This document shows, in pieces, positions 34,601-49,587 of a stretch of 64,000 bases of DNA (position 1 is the stretch's first letter; every line of letters begins with the position of its first letter). Position numbers and translations under genes: made by a program. The DNA is from Zygnema cylindricum (Eukaryota > Streptophyta > Zygnematophyceae > Zygnematales > Zygnemataceae), in assembly GCA_037447655.1 (NCBI GenBank), contig JBBHKE010001632.1, positions 167,915-231,914 of the forward strand, read 5' to 3'. The notes below the pieces were generated by a model. It worked only from the letters and a program-made list of their open reading frames with translations, was not told the DNA's origin and searched no databases.

Positions 34601-36615
34601 TTGTCACCTTGAGACTCAAATCTGATTCTTATCTTCTTGGTATATTTAAAGGGGCCAAATGACTTCTCTTCATCCATGACAACTAGGTGTTTGACCAGAA
34701 TGATATCTCTCTTTGCTAAGTCATAATCTCTATATCCTTTGACATCCTCATCATATCATACAAAGTATCCAGGTTTTCCCTTAGCATCTAGTTTCCGGTT
34801 TTTCTTATCCGTGTCAAGACTGTAAACTTGGCTACCGAATACTTTAAGGTGAGAGATATCTAGTTTCCTTCCAACCCATCTCTCATGAGGTGTCACTCCC
34901 TTTACAGCTGAGGTAAGGACTCTATTTTTAATGTAGTTGGCACACTTCATGGCTTGTGCCCAAAATCTCTTTCCTATTTTCTTGTCGGCCAAAATAATGT
35001 ATGCACTATCTTCTAGTGTTCGTTTCAACCTCTCAGCTACCCCATTTTGTTACGGGTTATATGGTACGGTTTTATGGTGCTGAACTCCCTCATCTCTCAA
35101 GTATTCTTCAAACTGGCTAGAGGTATATTCCCCCCATTATCACTCCTTATTCTCTTAATGGGGTTCCATGCAACTTCTCACTCCAGGCTTTATATTCTTT
35201 GAAGTAAGTTGATGCTTCAGACTTTGTTTTTAGGAAGTAGACTCTAGAGTTTCTAGACCAATCATCGGTTATTGTAAACATAAACTTCTTTCCTCTAACT
35301 GAAGGTACTTTTGCAGGTCCCCAGATATCTGTGTGGACCAAATCTAGTACTTCCTCACCTCTATATGTGGCGGTTTTGGGAAAGGGATGTTTGTGAGCCT
35401 TACCTTCAGCACAGCCACTACAATCATCCATCATTTCAATATCCCCAAAATGAATGCCTTCTACTTCACCAAGCTTTTTCATTTCCCTCAACCTATCAAA
35501 ATGCACATGCCCCAACCGCTTTTGCCAAATCATCAATTTTGGAACACCAACATAGTAAGCATTCTTCTTTTCATTACTCAGGTTAAGCCTAAACATTCCT
35601 TGGCTACTATTATCTGAAGTGAAGTAAACTTTATCCTCATACTTAGCTGTAAAGACTCCTTTTCTACTGAAGGTATCAAACTCTTTGTCATCAAACACAT
35701 ACGTAAAGACAAGATTTGTACTCAGCAAAGGAATGTAGAGTACATCTGAAAAGGTGAGTATATAAGTCTTTCCCTCCACTAAGACTTTTAGATCTACCGC
35801 TCCCACTAGATCTGTTGTAATGACTCTCCCGTCCCCATACTCCATCTCTACAGTAGGAATTTTTCTTAGCTTAGTAAAGAGATGTTTATCATGACACTTA
35901 TGAATGGATGCACCTGAATCGATAATCCATCCTTCATGTGGAGCTTCCCGAATTGCTCGAAGAGCACATCTCTGTTTCTGAGGGATCTCCTTCTCCTCCA
36001 GACTGTTTTCAAGAAGAATCTCCCCATCCTCCTCCTCAGATGACTCGTCCTCGGTTTCTCTTTTCACTTTTGTAACCACAAGTGCCTTCTTTTCCCCTCC
36101 GGGAAAACCCCCTCCATAGTTTTTTTGGAGCCTTAGCTCCGACAGCTTGACACAATCTGCTATGAAGTGTCCCGGCTTTTTGCAAAAATTACAAAGACCA
36201 TTTGGAGGCCTCGGTCGTCCAGACTGATCTCTTTCCCCTTTGTACAGTTTCTTCGGGTCCTCGCCCCATCGATCCCCTCCAACAGCTAGAGCTTGATAGC
36301 TTTTTCCTCCTCTCTTAATCTCCATTGTGTTATCCTGCACAAGTATCATCAGGACCATTGTATTCCACTTCCATTAACTCTCCATCATTTCCTGTACCCG
36401 GTACACTATGTTCTTGTACTCGTCTGGTATCTTCATGATGAGAGTGTTAACTTTCATCTTCATTGTACCTGTCCACCCGACACTTTTTATCTCCATATAC
36501 AAACAAGAGATATCATTACAATAATCTAACATCTTTCCTCTTTTATAAGTGTAACTCACTAGCTTTTGCTCAGCCAACTGGAGCTCTTGAATAGTACTAG
36601 CTCTATAAATCTCCA
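31652..36615 (-). pseudogene. Copia-2 gag-pol remnant
   Basis: Colinear with the copia-1 polyprotein but split by stops and frameshifts. Recognisable blocks are RNase H with IEAEYMAYCS (31671-32012), reverse transcriptase with YVDDLL (32360-32710) and its N-terminal half (32780-33230), the connection region (34429-34677), the integrase end (34756-35028), a long stretch with the CCHC knuckle CNFCKKPGHFIADC, DSGAS protease and N-terminal integrase with HTDIWGP (35147-36358), and a Gag piece (36374-36615). The solo LTR interrupts the region between reverse transcriptase and integrase. Not functional as sequenced. Confidence 0.92.
33233..34280 (-). mobile_element. Solo LTR of the copia-1 family inside copia-2
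   Basis: 1048 bp with the same TG…CA borders as the copia-1 LTRs and flanked by ttttt on both sides (33228-33232 and 34281-34285). No internal region remains, as after LTR-LTR recombination. It differs from the copia-1 LTRs at many more sites than those differ from each other, so it is older. Confidence 0.9.
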
Positions 36616-38051
36616 CTTGTTTGTCGTTTTGGCTCTTGATTTGCCCATGCTTTTTATGGGCAAACAATTTTGTACGTTTAAGGTAACAAAATGACATTAT
36701 TTGAACCAGTATGATCCTTGAAGCTGCTGTTGGCTATCGGTGCATTGGCAGCGCGTTGCAATTTTTGATACGTTAACGAATAGTGCAAGACACTTTGATT
36801 TGAGAAACTGAAAACAAACGATTTTGCCGCGAGACGCAACTCTAGTAAAGGTCTAAATGCAAGGTCATCTTACGTCGCAGGTGTAGTAGTTACCACACTA
36901 AATTGAAATTATTACTTGATTATTTGGACACTTGATTAAACATAATTTTCAACACTAGTTTCTGAACTCAAGTAAAAAAAAAACATTTGGATTAGGGTTA
37001 TTAGTTATTACTAACTTTAATAGTGGTAGTCAGAAATGTCTGACACATTCAGATACGGTATCTGACAGCGTGCATAATGTAGTACGGTATCCGTACAACG
37101 TTTTAAAGTCGAGAAAGAGACACCTGATATTCTATCGTATGCGATATTGCAATTTTTGATACTCGATATGAAAAGTTATAAAAAATCCAAAAGTACGCCG
37201 AAGCTTGATGTACAGGCATTAGAGGAAAAGTGGGGTTGTTTAATGTACGCCGTACGATTTCGTACAGATTTGTACCATTTTTCTTTTTTTTAAGGCGAAA
37301 CATGTTAAAACATGTTAACTGGATGGCTCTAATATTATAGGCGAAATTATCAACCGTTGGATTTTTCACTTTTTTAGATCTGCAAAGCAATCGCGCACAT
37401 CGTCCAATGTGAAGAGACTCTCCTCAGCGAGGAGAGTTTCTTCACACTAGTCGCGTACCATTGGTACACGTGAAAAGTCAAAAAAATATCCACCACGAAC
37501 ATGCGATGAGAAACAAACACGTCGTACACGCCATGTGCCTTCCGCCACTGTGTTATGCAGGTCGACCGATATATCCCCGCACGCTCCTTCTAACATCCGC
37601 TGACCTTCAAAGTTTGCGGCGCCTTTTTGCCATTCCGTTTCGAAATTTTGATTTTCAATTTCAAAATCAAAATTTGGTCCCAAAATTTTCGTACGAATCA
37701 TTAGCTTCCTCCGCTCGTACAAATATTACGTACAAATTTTCTGTTTGTTGAATATTTTTAGATTTAAAGAATCTGAAAATTAACCTACGTGGCGCCAATC
37801 ATAATTGAGAAACGATGTTTCCTGGCACGACATAATGGAACGTCGTGCCAGTAAACACCAGAAATGGACGTCTCCACATGTTTATTGGGACCGCCTAATG
37901 GATAACAGGCCTTACATGCGAAAGACATATATTATCTTAAGCCTCTGTCTTTTTTTTTTAAAGAATTCCAGTGGAAGTTTTAGGGTTTTTAAAGCGACCT
38001 TTAGGCAATAGATTTTAAATATCGTCAATTCTACTAGAACTGACAATACAA

Positions 38052-38250
38052 CAACTTGAATCGTTATTAGCGTATATAAATTATTAGTGTAAAGAAAAAA
38101 TTAGCGTCATTCATTCTAATTTAGTGCCAGGAGACGTGGCAGATTATGGTCCACGTCCTTAAATAGTGTAATTTATTATATTTAAGGTATCAATGTCAAA
38201 ACTTTGGGGTGCCGATATAGCGTACATAAGGCTAATAACGATTCACGGTG
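38052..38250. mobile_element. Stowaway-like MITE in arm B
   Basis: Left end caacttgaatcgttattagcg, right end cgattcacggtg before TA (38251-38252). Arm A reads straight through the target near 3305 (agtactactaaaagcagg), confirming insertion; the left TA has become AA. The interior matches 55077-55368 (gacgtggcagattatggtccacgtcc). Confidence 0.87.
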
Positions 38251-38261
38251 TACTTAAACCA

Positions 38262-40752
<2,491 letters not shown>

Positions 40753-41574
40753 GCTATTCAAATGCTCATAAGGACTCGATTGTTTTCTGCGATTGAAGAA
40801 GATCAGTTTTTTTCACTAGTTGTTATCCACTGTTTTATTCGGGTCCTCGGTGTGTATATACCTCAGGATGCAGATGGGTTTGGTTTGTCATAACCATGAG
40901 TTTCTAGTCCAGCTGTATGAAGCTGAGTAAATGCGTGATGATGTTAACTCTGTCAGTATCACTACTTTCAGAGCAGTTGCAGCTTTCCTAGAGTAAATCA
41001 ATGTATCTGATTTTTTTAAATATTAAGCTCGTACATTTTACATTTCCTCACTTCCTGTGCCCTTTTTGCCAAGACATTTGGAACCTGATTTTCTATTTGT
41101 TGTAGCATTTTTCAGTTGATTCCCAAAAGAAAGTCATTTCTGCCTATCTGGCTTATTCACAGCTTAGGATTTGCTGAGAGCATGTACTGTTCAGGTTTAT
41201 TTTGAGTTTTGAAAGTACAAGAGCATATACTGAATGAGATTTTTGGCTCTCTGTTTCAGAGGGCTGGAGGTTTCAAGTCAATTGTATTCAAATGTGTGTG
41301 TCAGTTGTGCTGTTGTAAGCCATTCAAGAGCCTAATACTGAAAGGCAATAGCAGATCTTGTTGATCTTGTTGTTGCATCTGTGAAAAGTCAATGTTTCTG
41401 GTATGTTGGAGATATTACTAGCACCTTAAATCCCACTTTTCCTGTATTTTTTTATGAACAATGGGGTGGATCCGTTCCTTTTAATTTACACTTAATCAGC
41501 TCCCAGGTGTTTTTGTATGTTAAATATTGAAGAGAGCCACCCATTGGAGATTCCTATGTGAATCTTGCTTATGC

Positions 41575-42247
41575 CAGAAAACAATTTTCTTCTCTGAACC
41601 AGATCTACACAAGCTGACAGACGGGTCAAAAATTTCTTTCGGCTGCTCCGTGGGGATTGCTCCTGTTCCGCTTAGACAAATGCCATCATAATCCAGCAAG
41701 CTGATTTTTGCACCCTTTCTAATTCCGATTTTAATGCGGTTGCAATATGTATTCTCTAATATTAGCAGTTGTTTTACAGTCTTCTTTTTTCTTTCTCTGA
41801 AGAGATATTTGAATTTCCTGCTTTAAAAAAAAAGGAGAACATCACTCGGCGAGAGAAAGTATATCTTTGTAAGGTGTGGGGACTTGATATCTTAAGTGTG
41901 GCCTTCTTACCTTTGGCAGAATGTGGTTACATGTGAATGAGAAATCTATAAGCCTATTGAAATCCATTCTTTCTCTCAGTACATATCACAGCTCATGAAG
42001 AAAACCTTTTGCAGCTTAATCTAATACTGAGGATAACTTCTTGGTATGGTAATGTGTGGGACAACTTAATTATTTAGGGCATATAGATGTATGATTAGTT
42101 TTCTCGAAAGCAGTTTCAAGCTTGCAAGCCTGTTTGTCCCATTCAATTCAAAACTACACACTAATTTGGGCTTTTACCACCAATTTATTTTCTTGGATCA
42201 AGGAACTTCTCAATCGAATCAGACTGACAATGTCTAATTGTAGTTGA
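41575..42247. other. Flank beyond the visible palindrome
   Basis: The partner of this stretch would lie left of the window. AT-rich, with an A tract; no gene recognised. Confidence 0.4.
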
Positions 42248-42255
42248 CCAAGTAC

Positions 42256-43604
42256 CGGAGGTCGCAAAAGTCAAAATTTTACATTACCGAAACCGACCGT
42301 TTTTTTTTTTCCTAAATCTGAGTAACTGACGCCCGACCGTGTTATGTCACGCTCCAAAATTGTTAACCGTTAACCGCCCGACTTTTACGAAAATAAAGGT
42401 TAACCAAAACTCGATTTCTCGCAACTAACTGTGCCCGCCCGTAACCGAAAAAGTACAAAATTAACTAATGCATGACGTATGAATAAGCCAAAAATTACGA
42501 TTTGTCGCGTTCCCTTAGAATTGCGACATGAATAGTGTTTACTAACCTGTCAGATTTATGACGCTTTGTGACGTTCCCTAAGAGTTGCGAAATGAATTGT
42601 GTACTACCGTGTCAGACTTGCGAAGCTTTGTCGCGTTCCCTAAGATTTGCGAAGTGAAGTGTACTACACCGCGAATCGTTATTAGTGTCAAAGTCACTAA
42701 TTTGGGTTCTTAAAATTTTGATTTTTTTCTTCAAATAGAATATATGATATTAATTTTTCCTTGACGTTAATTAAGGCACCGTACAAAATAGCGTAAAGAA
42801 TGAAAGTACAATAAGATCTAAATAGTGTGGTGTACGGTCGAGCCAGACCGTACATAAATGTACCTTTTCAAGTGAAAATTTTACAAAAAATAAATTAAAC
42901 CAGACACGCACGCATAGGAACGTGCGCTCAAAAAACAGGATTATTTTGGCACGTAAATTAGTCTGACATGTACGGATATTTGAATTTCACGACGGCGTAC
43001 GATTTCTAATATTTTGTACGGATACATATATTACTGTATATAAACTTACGGAGAATATTCCGTTGTTGCTGTTCCCAAATTAGCATAATGCCGAAATTAG
43101 AATACACCCTTTTTTTTTTTTTCAAATTCTTAATTAGCATCAATTACGGTAAATTTTCTTCAACACTATTTAAACTTTGACACTTATAACGATTCGCGGT
43201 GTACCGTGTCAGATTTGCGACGCTTTGTCGCGTTCTCTAAGATTTGCGAAATGAAGTGTTACTATCGTGTCAGATTTGCGACGCATTGTCGCGTTCCTAA
43301 GATTTGTGAAATGAATTGTGTTACTAGCGTGTCAGATTTGCGACGCTAATCATGATGTCACGTACTTCCACGATACCAAATAGTACAAAGTACAATAATG
43401 TAGGATTGTATGGACAGTACAATTTTTTCTTTTTTTTTGATGTTTTGGTCGACTGACAGTAACCGCCCATTTTCTTTTTTCTGGTGAATCAACCGGCCGC
43501 AACCACCCGGCCCTCAAAATTTGGCAACCGAATCCGTTCCGGATCCGGCGCGGGCGGTCGGTTAACAGTCGGTCACGGTTTCAGTTGACCGTTTGCGACC
43601 TCTG
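42256..43604. mobile_element. hAT-like element (CAGAGGTC family), copy 2
   Basis: Ends cggaggtcgcaaa and tttgcgacctctg, flanked by an exact 8-bp duplication ccaagtac (42248-42255 and 43605-43612). The subterminal accgaccg repeats and roughly 60-bp tandem units (gacgctttgtcgcgttccctaagatttgcgaaatg-like) match the element at 3526-4212. A family 3 MITE is inserted inside. No transposase. Confidence 0.92.
42667..43201. mobile_element. Stowaway-like MITE, family 3
   Basis: Ends caccgcgaatcgttattagtg and its inverse, flanked by TA (42665-42666, 43202-43203). Serves as the intact reference for the interrupted copy at 19568. Contains aacgtgcgctcaaaaaaca and gtgtacggtcgagccagaccgt. Confidence 0.88.
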
Positions 43605-43612
43605 CCAAGTAC

Positions 43613-44597
43613 TACGTTTATTTTCCATATTGTTCACCAAAATCCATCATTGCTTGCATCAACTACCCGAAGAAAACGCTACACTGAATTGCGCCAAATT
43701 GAAATGAAAATTGTAATAAAAACAACCCTCTACTAATACCTCTTTCCTAGGGAAAATTTACATGTCGGTAACATTTTAGGGTAATACTAGTACTCAATTA
43801 AGGAAGTATGATGGTAAACTGAGGACATGGGAGAAATAAAGGAAAGGCCAAGATAAATGATAAACCGGAAGGCGAAGGTGAAACTGAAAAAACTGAATGC
43901 ATGTGGAGGGAACTAAAAGGAAAAAGAAGGCAAAAGTAACTAACATCCAGAACATGGAAAGGAACAACAAGCATGAAAGCAACAGCAATATAGTGAATAC
44001 TCCTTAACAAATCCTTTTTATGGCGAAAGAACCGCTAACATCAAACCCTGTAAATGTCCATACGCAACGCAACACGCCAAGGAGAAGACATCGACGGTTC
44101 ATGACAGAAATGGGTTGCAAGCTCTTAGCTATTTTAATTCAACCTGGCAATGATAATGATCGAAGCTTTCCATCATGAGCTCATTTTCTTCACCAATTGA
44201 AAGAAAGTAAATATCATCTTCGTAAAATAAGCGGATAACGAAACAAGACACGTCTTTCTGGATGCATGAAAGGTTCAAGAGTGTGTTACATTTATTTATG
44301 GAAAACTTATCCAGTGAAACATATATCTTGTACCATGAAAATCTCCACTTTTCAACACCTCATAAACTTTTGCATTTCAATATATATATTGATTAAACCT
44401 GTACATTCTGAAACTTCCATAACCCCAAATGAGCATACTCTCCATTAACACAAAACTTAAAAACCTCATCTTTTTCCGAACTGATGAGAAAAACTTTCAC
44501 GCGTTCGTCCGTCGTGCCTTTACTTCGATAACGTCTTTGCTAACAGGAAGTAAAACAGAGGCAGTAATACCTGCTTATTACTGACAACTGCTTGGTT
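43613..44597. other. Downstream flank of the RlmN-like gene
   Basis: AT-rich. The part nearest 44597 may be the 3' untranslated region of the minus-strand gene. Minus-strand frames at 43794-44010 are Phe/Leu/Ser-rich and not recognised. Confidence 0.4.
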
Positions 44598-47500
44598 TCA
44601 ATGGGCGTAACTCTCCATAGAGAGACTTCGAATGCTAAGGTCTTCTATATCTTGAGTATCTTCTCCTCCTTGTCGTTTCCCTGTACTCCCGGTAGTACGA
44701 CTTAGTGCCAACTGCCCACAAGCTCCGGCAATGTCAGAGCCCATCTCCTGTCTAACCGTCGTACGGACGTTGTATTGCTCTCTCACCACCTTTTGAAACT
44801 GACGGATTGTCTCCGGAGCAGAAGACTCAAACTTTGCCTTCACTTCTGTCGCGTTGTAAGGAATCAGGTTTAATGACTACCATAAAGAAACAAGAAACGA
44901 CAAATCGAAGTCAAGGAGGTACACAAAATGCTATAAAAATACGGGTTCGAGAGCAAGATTCCGCAAAAGTACAACAGTAGTAAACACCGATTTTCCTGAA
45001 TCTACACCTGACATCGCTGTTATGTTATGCATTTTTGCACAACTTCAGTAAAAAAAGGAAGTTTGCCAGAGGCATCTGCAATCCTCTTACTCATAAACTC
45101 TTCCCTAGGACAATGAAGAAACTAGCTTGTCATGAAATGATCAATGTATGGGTACAGCCAATATAGTCATTTGTATGAACAGATAACCATGGTTAACCGC
45201 ATTCATTTTAAGAATATTCTCCAAGGCCCAACATGATGGTTTCCCATATCCGGCAATATTTTGTTTTGACTTTTGTTTTGACCAAAAAGGTAAGGCGTTA
45301 ACTTACAATGATTATAAGAGCTTTCTGTTCGCATAAAGAGAACCAGCTTTACAGTCACTAAAGTTTTCTAACGAGGCTTATTTTCCCCAAACAAAACCAT
45401 TAAAAAGTCAACATATATTTTGGTGACTACAAGCCAGGTTACAGTATCAAGAATGAGTCAGGTTTTGTGAAGTAAATGTGGGGAATCCTTTAACGTGAAA
45501 GTTTTTGAGTAATCGTATGTAAGGTGACTCACAGAACACTATGATTACAAAACAATCACAAAACATGAGCAATTTTCAATAGTGTAACCAGCCGATATGG
45601 TCCAAACAAATTAAGCCATGATCCATGAACTAAGAGGGGGAAGGGGCAAGAGAGAAGGGGAAAAGAGGGAGGGGGATGGGGGAATAGCAGCCAGGCGAAG
45701 GGGCAATGGGGGGAAAGGGAAAGAAAGATCATACCACTCTACGGTTTTCGAGGAGTGCACCCAACTGATGAGCCGTTTCCAAAGAATCGTTGACCCCCGC
45801 CAACATCACATACTCCACGAGGACACTCCTCCCACTGATTTGACCCAAAGCAAAAGTCAGGACAATATGCCATAATAACCTTTTTCTTTCAGAAGGTACA
45901 CCACCATTACTAGTAGAGTTAGTGAATCATTATCGTCGACGGTCTATTGAATTAAGTACGCTAAACATGTTTTGCCACGTGGCTCAATACGGGCCACTTA
46001 ACTAAATAGTGTTACTAACCACGCGTTTATGAGTTTGAATCAGAAGAAGACTCACCCGATAGAGTGATGAACTCCAATAGCAATGACAGCGTATAGATGG
46101 CATAACTAAAGGAAACTCAAAGCAGTTTGAAAGGGTTTATTCAGGTTTTAACGTTTTTTAGAATCTCCAATAAAACATTTGACTGCATAAAATGATCCTC
46201 CAAACAGTAAACACACTACACTGCGATCACATTCAGCTACATAATGAACAACCCCATAGAAATTCCAAAAACGCAGAAAAAGAAATAAACACAAATCCTG
46301 TTGCTCTACACTGAATAGCATTAACAAGTACGTTTTATTTGGTAATATTAATTCTAAATAGGGTCTGGGCAACGTGGATGACTTTTGGCTACTTATTAGT
46401 TTTTTGAATGGAGAAAACAGTATTATCAGAGCTATTTTATGTTCACTGGCCAGAAAATAACAGGGACCAAATTAGTGCCGTTAACGCTAAACGCTTCAGT
46501 GTACCTCTCTCACAATGGCTGCAGGAGAAAGAATCAGTTGAACACGATACACAATAATCTTCATTAAAAAGCGTGGCGCATCTGAGTAGAGAAGTGAAGT
46601 AGAAGGCGAAATAAAGGTGATAACCATAGACAGAGGTGCAGTTAAACACGACAGATGACAGAATAGCCATGCACGTTACCTTGTTGTGAGATCAAAATTG
46701 TGGGCTGACATGAGAGGAACCAGTTAAACACAACAACAGAAATTCTGTTAAGATAACAAAATAACCATGTGTGATACCTGGCTATGAGTTAAGAATTGAG
46801 GCTGACATGTGGGGATTTTGTTCAACACAGCGGAGAGATTCAGTTCGAAGAGGGATTTCATTAAACATTGACAGGAATCAGTTAAACAAAACCTTTAGTC
46901 AAGTTGAAGGTAACAAAATGACCAAGTACATGGTACCTGGCTGTGAGATAAGAATCGAGGGCCAACATGAGTCTCTCCAGAGGGAAAGCTCTGGCTGCAG
47001 GAACTATAGTGGCTCGAAGTTCCTGAGTCGGGGCATGAAGAGAGAGAGCCAAATTGACTCCGGGCAAATCTTCCGCTAATGACAACATTCGTGGTACGAC
47101 ACCTACCTGCAAAAATGTCCACCCCTTTCCATAATCAGTCTGGACAGATACGTATTCTATTCGGCAATCAAATTAGAGATAATATCATACTTTTCTACCA
47201 ATAGAAAAATGGCATGACAACCTGCAAAAATGTTCACCACTCGCCATAAATAGTCTTGAAGGGCACTTATCCTTTTCTTCAATCGTATTAGGGATATTAT
47301 CGTATAGTATGCTTCGTGCCAATGATGTACACAAAAAAAAGAGCCTAAATGAACACTTAATGGGCAAGGATTCTCTAATTCTCATAATTGCTGTCATCCA
47401 GAATGATTTATGTGAAGGACTCAAGAAACTGGCGTCAAAAATAAGGATTGTTTCTACCAATCACGGTTGACAGTGTCAGAGACCAAGGGATGGAACTCAT

Positions 47501-49129
47501 GAGGGGCCTATATCCAGCCAGTTTGTCAACAAATGGGCAAAGAAAGAAAGAATGAAAGTAAAAAAACCAAAGAAAGGAAAAAGAAGGAAAAGGGACCTAG
47601 AATAATGTGGTGAAATGCATTTTTCTTGTAAGAATTAAAGTACACAAACTCCAGCTCGGTCTAAATGGCACTGGAGACATAAAAATCTGTAAGGAAATGC
47701 CCAAATATCATCTCTTTTTTACTTCAGGAGGAAACAATCCACAAGGATCGAAAAATATATATTTTGGAAACAACCAAAGACGGGAAAAATGACCCTTTTG
47801 TAACCTTTTATTACATATTTAAGGAGAAAACAATCCACAAGGATTGGAAAATAGATAATGTTGACACAACCAAAAAAGGAAATAAGAAGGAAAGGGAAAC
47901 TTACAGTGGAAACAGTAATATGATTTGGGGATAAGCCAAACGGCCGTTGCGTCATAATTGCCACTGCTTCACATACTGCATTATAATTATTAAGGGGCTC
48001 ACCCATTCCCTACAAATCCATTGCAAAAAAACATAAACTCAGCAACGAAAACGGAAAAAAAAGAAAAAAATAAATCTCGTTTAAACAGGGAAATTACGTT
48101 TAACTGCTGATTTACCCGCCGGTTTGACTACGAAAAGGAGCATCTTGATTGGTGAAAACTCTCCCAAGGCAGACGTACAGAAATTGTACCATACACAACA
48201 AAATAATAACGATTTCATGATCATTTTACCCAACATTCACGCTCTTCAAAAAACCTTGCTTCGCAAAACCCAAAGAAAAGGTGACTCGTAAAACACAAAC
48301 AAGAGTGACATCACTGTAAAAACCTACCATAAACACAATATTACGAATGGGAGTTATCTGAAGAGCTCTCTTCCCTCCCTTCCCTCCCTTCCCTCTCTTC
48401 CCTCCCTTCCCTCCCTCCCCTCCCTTCCCTCCCTTCCCTCCCCTCCCTCTCACTCAAATCTTCGGTTTCCCTTTCAAATTCCTTCCCCTTCATAAAACTA
48501 TTATTCAAACTTCTGAAATCTGGTTCAATTTTTTTTTCATTCGTCTCCACAAACTCTTTTTCATTTTTGGGTTTCCCAACCAAAAAATCCCTCTCACCAT
48601 CCACACTATTTGTTGTTTCCACGTCCTTCACTAAAACCACATCATTCGCTTCACTATTTTTACCAACATTTTCATCAACGTTCTTATCAACGCTTTTACC
48701 AACGTTTTTTTCGCCAACGTTTTTTTTACCGTTTTCATCAGCGTTTTTTTCAACGTTTTTTTCAACGTTTTTATCAGCGTTTTTATCGAATTTCTTACCG
48801 AATTTTTTCAGATCACCGTTCTGTTTTCCGTTATTTTGAGAAATCTTGGGTTCAGAAAACTCCAAACCTGACCTAATTTGCATTTTTTCTTGATCCTCTT
48901 TGGACTTAAAATTTATCAAAATTTGTTTACACTCTTCCAAAAGAACTTTTTTTCGAGACTCCAGAGCGACAAGGACGTCGGAAGGAAGCCATGGATTCTC
49001 AGAAACAGTAAAACTCTTATCCTCTTTCTCTTTTTCTTTAACCTTTTCTTTAAAATTTTCTTTAACTTTTCCACTGTTTTCTCGACTTAACGACTCATTT
49101 TTCGAGAAGGAGTTATAGAGATCCTCCAT
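44598..49129 (-). CDS. RlmN-like radical-SAM rRNA/tRNA methyltransferase, 5' part abnormal
   Basis: Four C-terminal exons join in perfect phase: 47905-48009 (GMGEPLNNYNAV…ITVST), 46937-47106 (VGVVPR…NLALSLHAPTQELR), 45735-45834 (VEYVMLAGVND) and 44598-44876 (LNLIPYN…GACGQL). These follow plant RlmN-like proteins closely and keep the GACGQL cysteine (Cys355-type in E. coli RlmN). The exon before them ends PIRNIVFM at 48328. Further upstream lies a 262-codon frame (49129-48341) rich in Lys, Asn and Glu, with KNVDKNV-like and EGREGR repeats, in a different frame from IRNIVFM. The CxxxCxxC iron-sulfur motif that should precede IRNIVFM was not found. Family role: C2-methyladenosine formation on RNA. 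It may be a decayed or chimeric gene, or the 5' exons were lost or lie elsewhere. Confidence 0.72.
45899..46091. mobile_element. Degenerate Stowaway-like MITE in an RlmN-like intron
   Basis: Left end caccaccattactagtagagttagtg, with a diverged inverse at the right before TA (46092-46093). Centre ttgccacgtggctcaatacgggcc resembles the copy at 60271. Weakly conserved, so old. Confidence 0.55.
48361..48452. repeat. Purine/pyrimidine microsatellite (GGGAGGGAA type) in RlmN-like 5' exon
   Basis: About 90 bp of tccctcccttccc units. On the minus strand one frame reads Glu-Gly-Arg repeats and another Gly-Gly-Lys repeats. The first leads to a stop; the second leads in frame into PIRNIVFM. Confidence 0.85.
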
Positions 49130-49587
49130 GACCTAAATAATTAACTTTTTCTAAATTAATTTCTTAAAAAACTAAAGAAGGAAAAAAAATAAAGACAAGC
49201 CTGGCAAAAGCAAAAAAAAAAAAAGGAGAAGAAGGAGAAAAAGAGCAAAGAAAAAGGTAAAAACCTAAAAAGGAAAAAGAAAAAAAGAAAGAGAGACAAA
49301 AAACTTAGTGAGAAACTGAACCTAAAATTTTGCGTTTTTTTGGTCTGTCCGGGTCCCCCGGAGGCGGATGAGTCGCCTTGTGAAGCAGACACGTGGCGCT
49401 CCCTCCTTTTCTGACGTACGGTTCACAAGGCGCGTCAGGAACTGCGAACGCCACGCGAAACTGTCAAAGGAAACCGTTCAGGATTATGAAAGAAAACGTA
49501 GCGTGACGTAACGTAACAGACGCAACATGGAAATCGTCCGGCTTGTTATATCTGTCGAACCGGCCGATTCGGCGTCTCCGTACAGTA
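49130..49587. other. Upstream flank of the RlmN-like gene
   Basis: A-rich tract (49170-49310), then a GC-richer block with tgacgtacgg and ctgacgtacggttcacaagg. No further radical-SAM exon was found on the minus strand here. Confidence 0.4.

Larger units (their letters stand above)
30595..36615 (-). mobile_element. Copia-2: 5'-truncated, decayed Ty1/copia element
   Basis: Minus-strand relative of copia-1 with its 3' LTR at 30595-31635, a polypurine tract at 31636, and a broken gag-pol reaching only to the EMYRSGT-like region of Gag (near copia-1 residue 155). The primer site, 5' LTR and Gag N-terminus are gone. The truncation point touches inverted-duplication arm B. A solo LTR of the copia-1 family sits inside (33233-34280). 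Confidence 0.9.
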
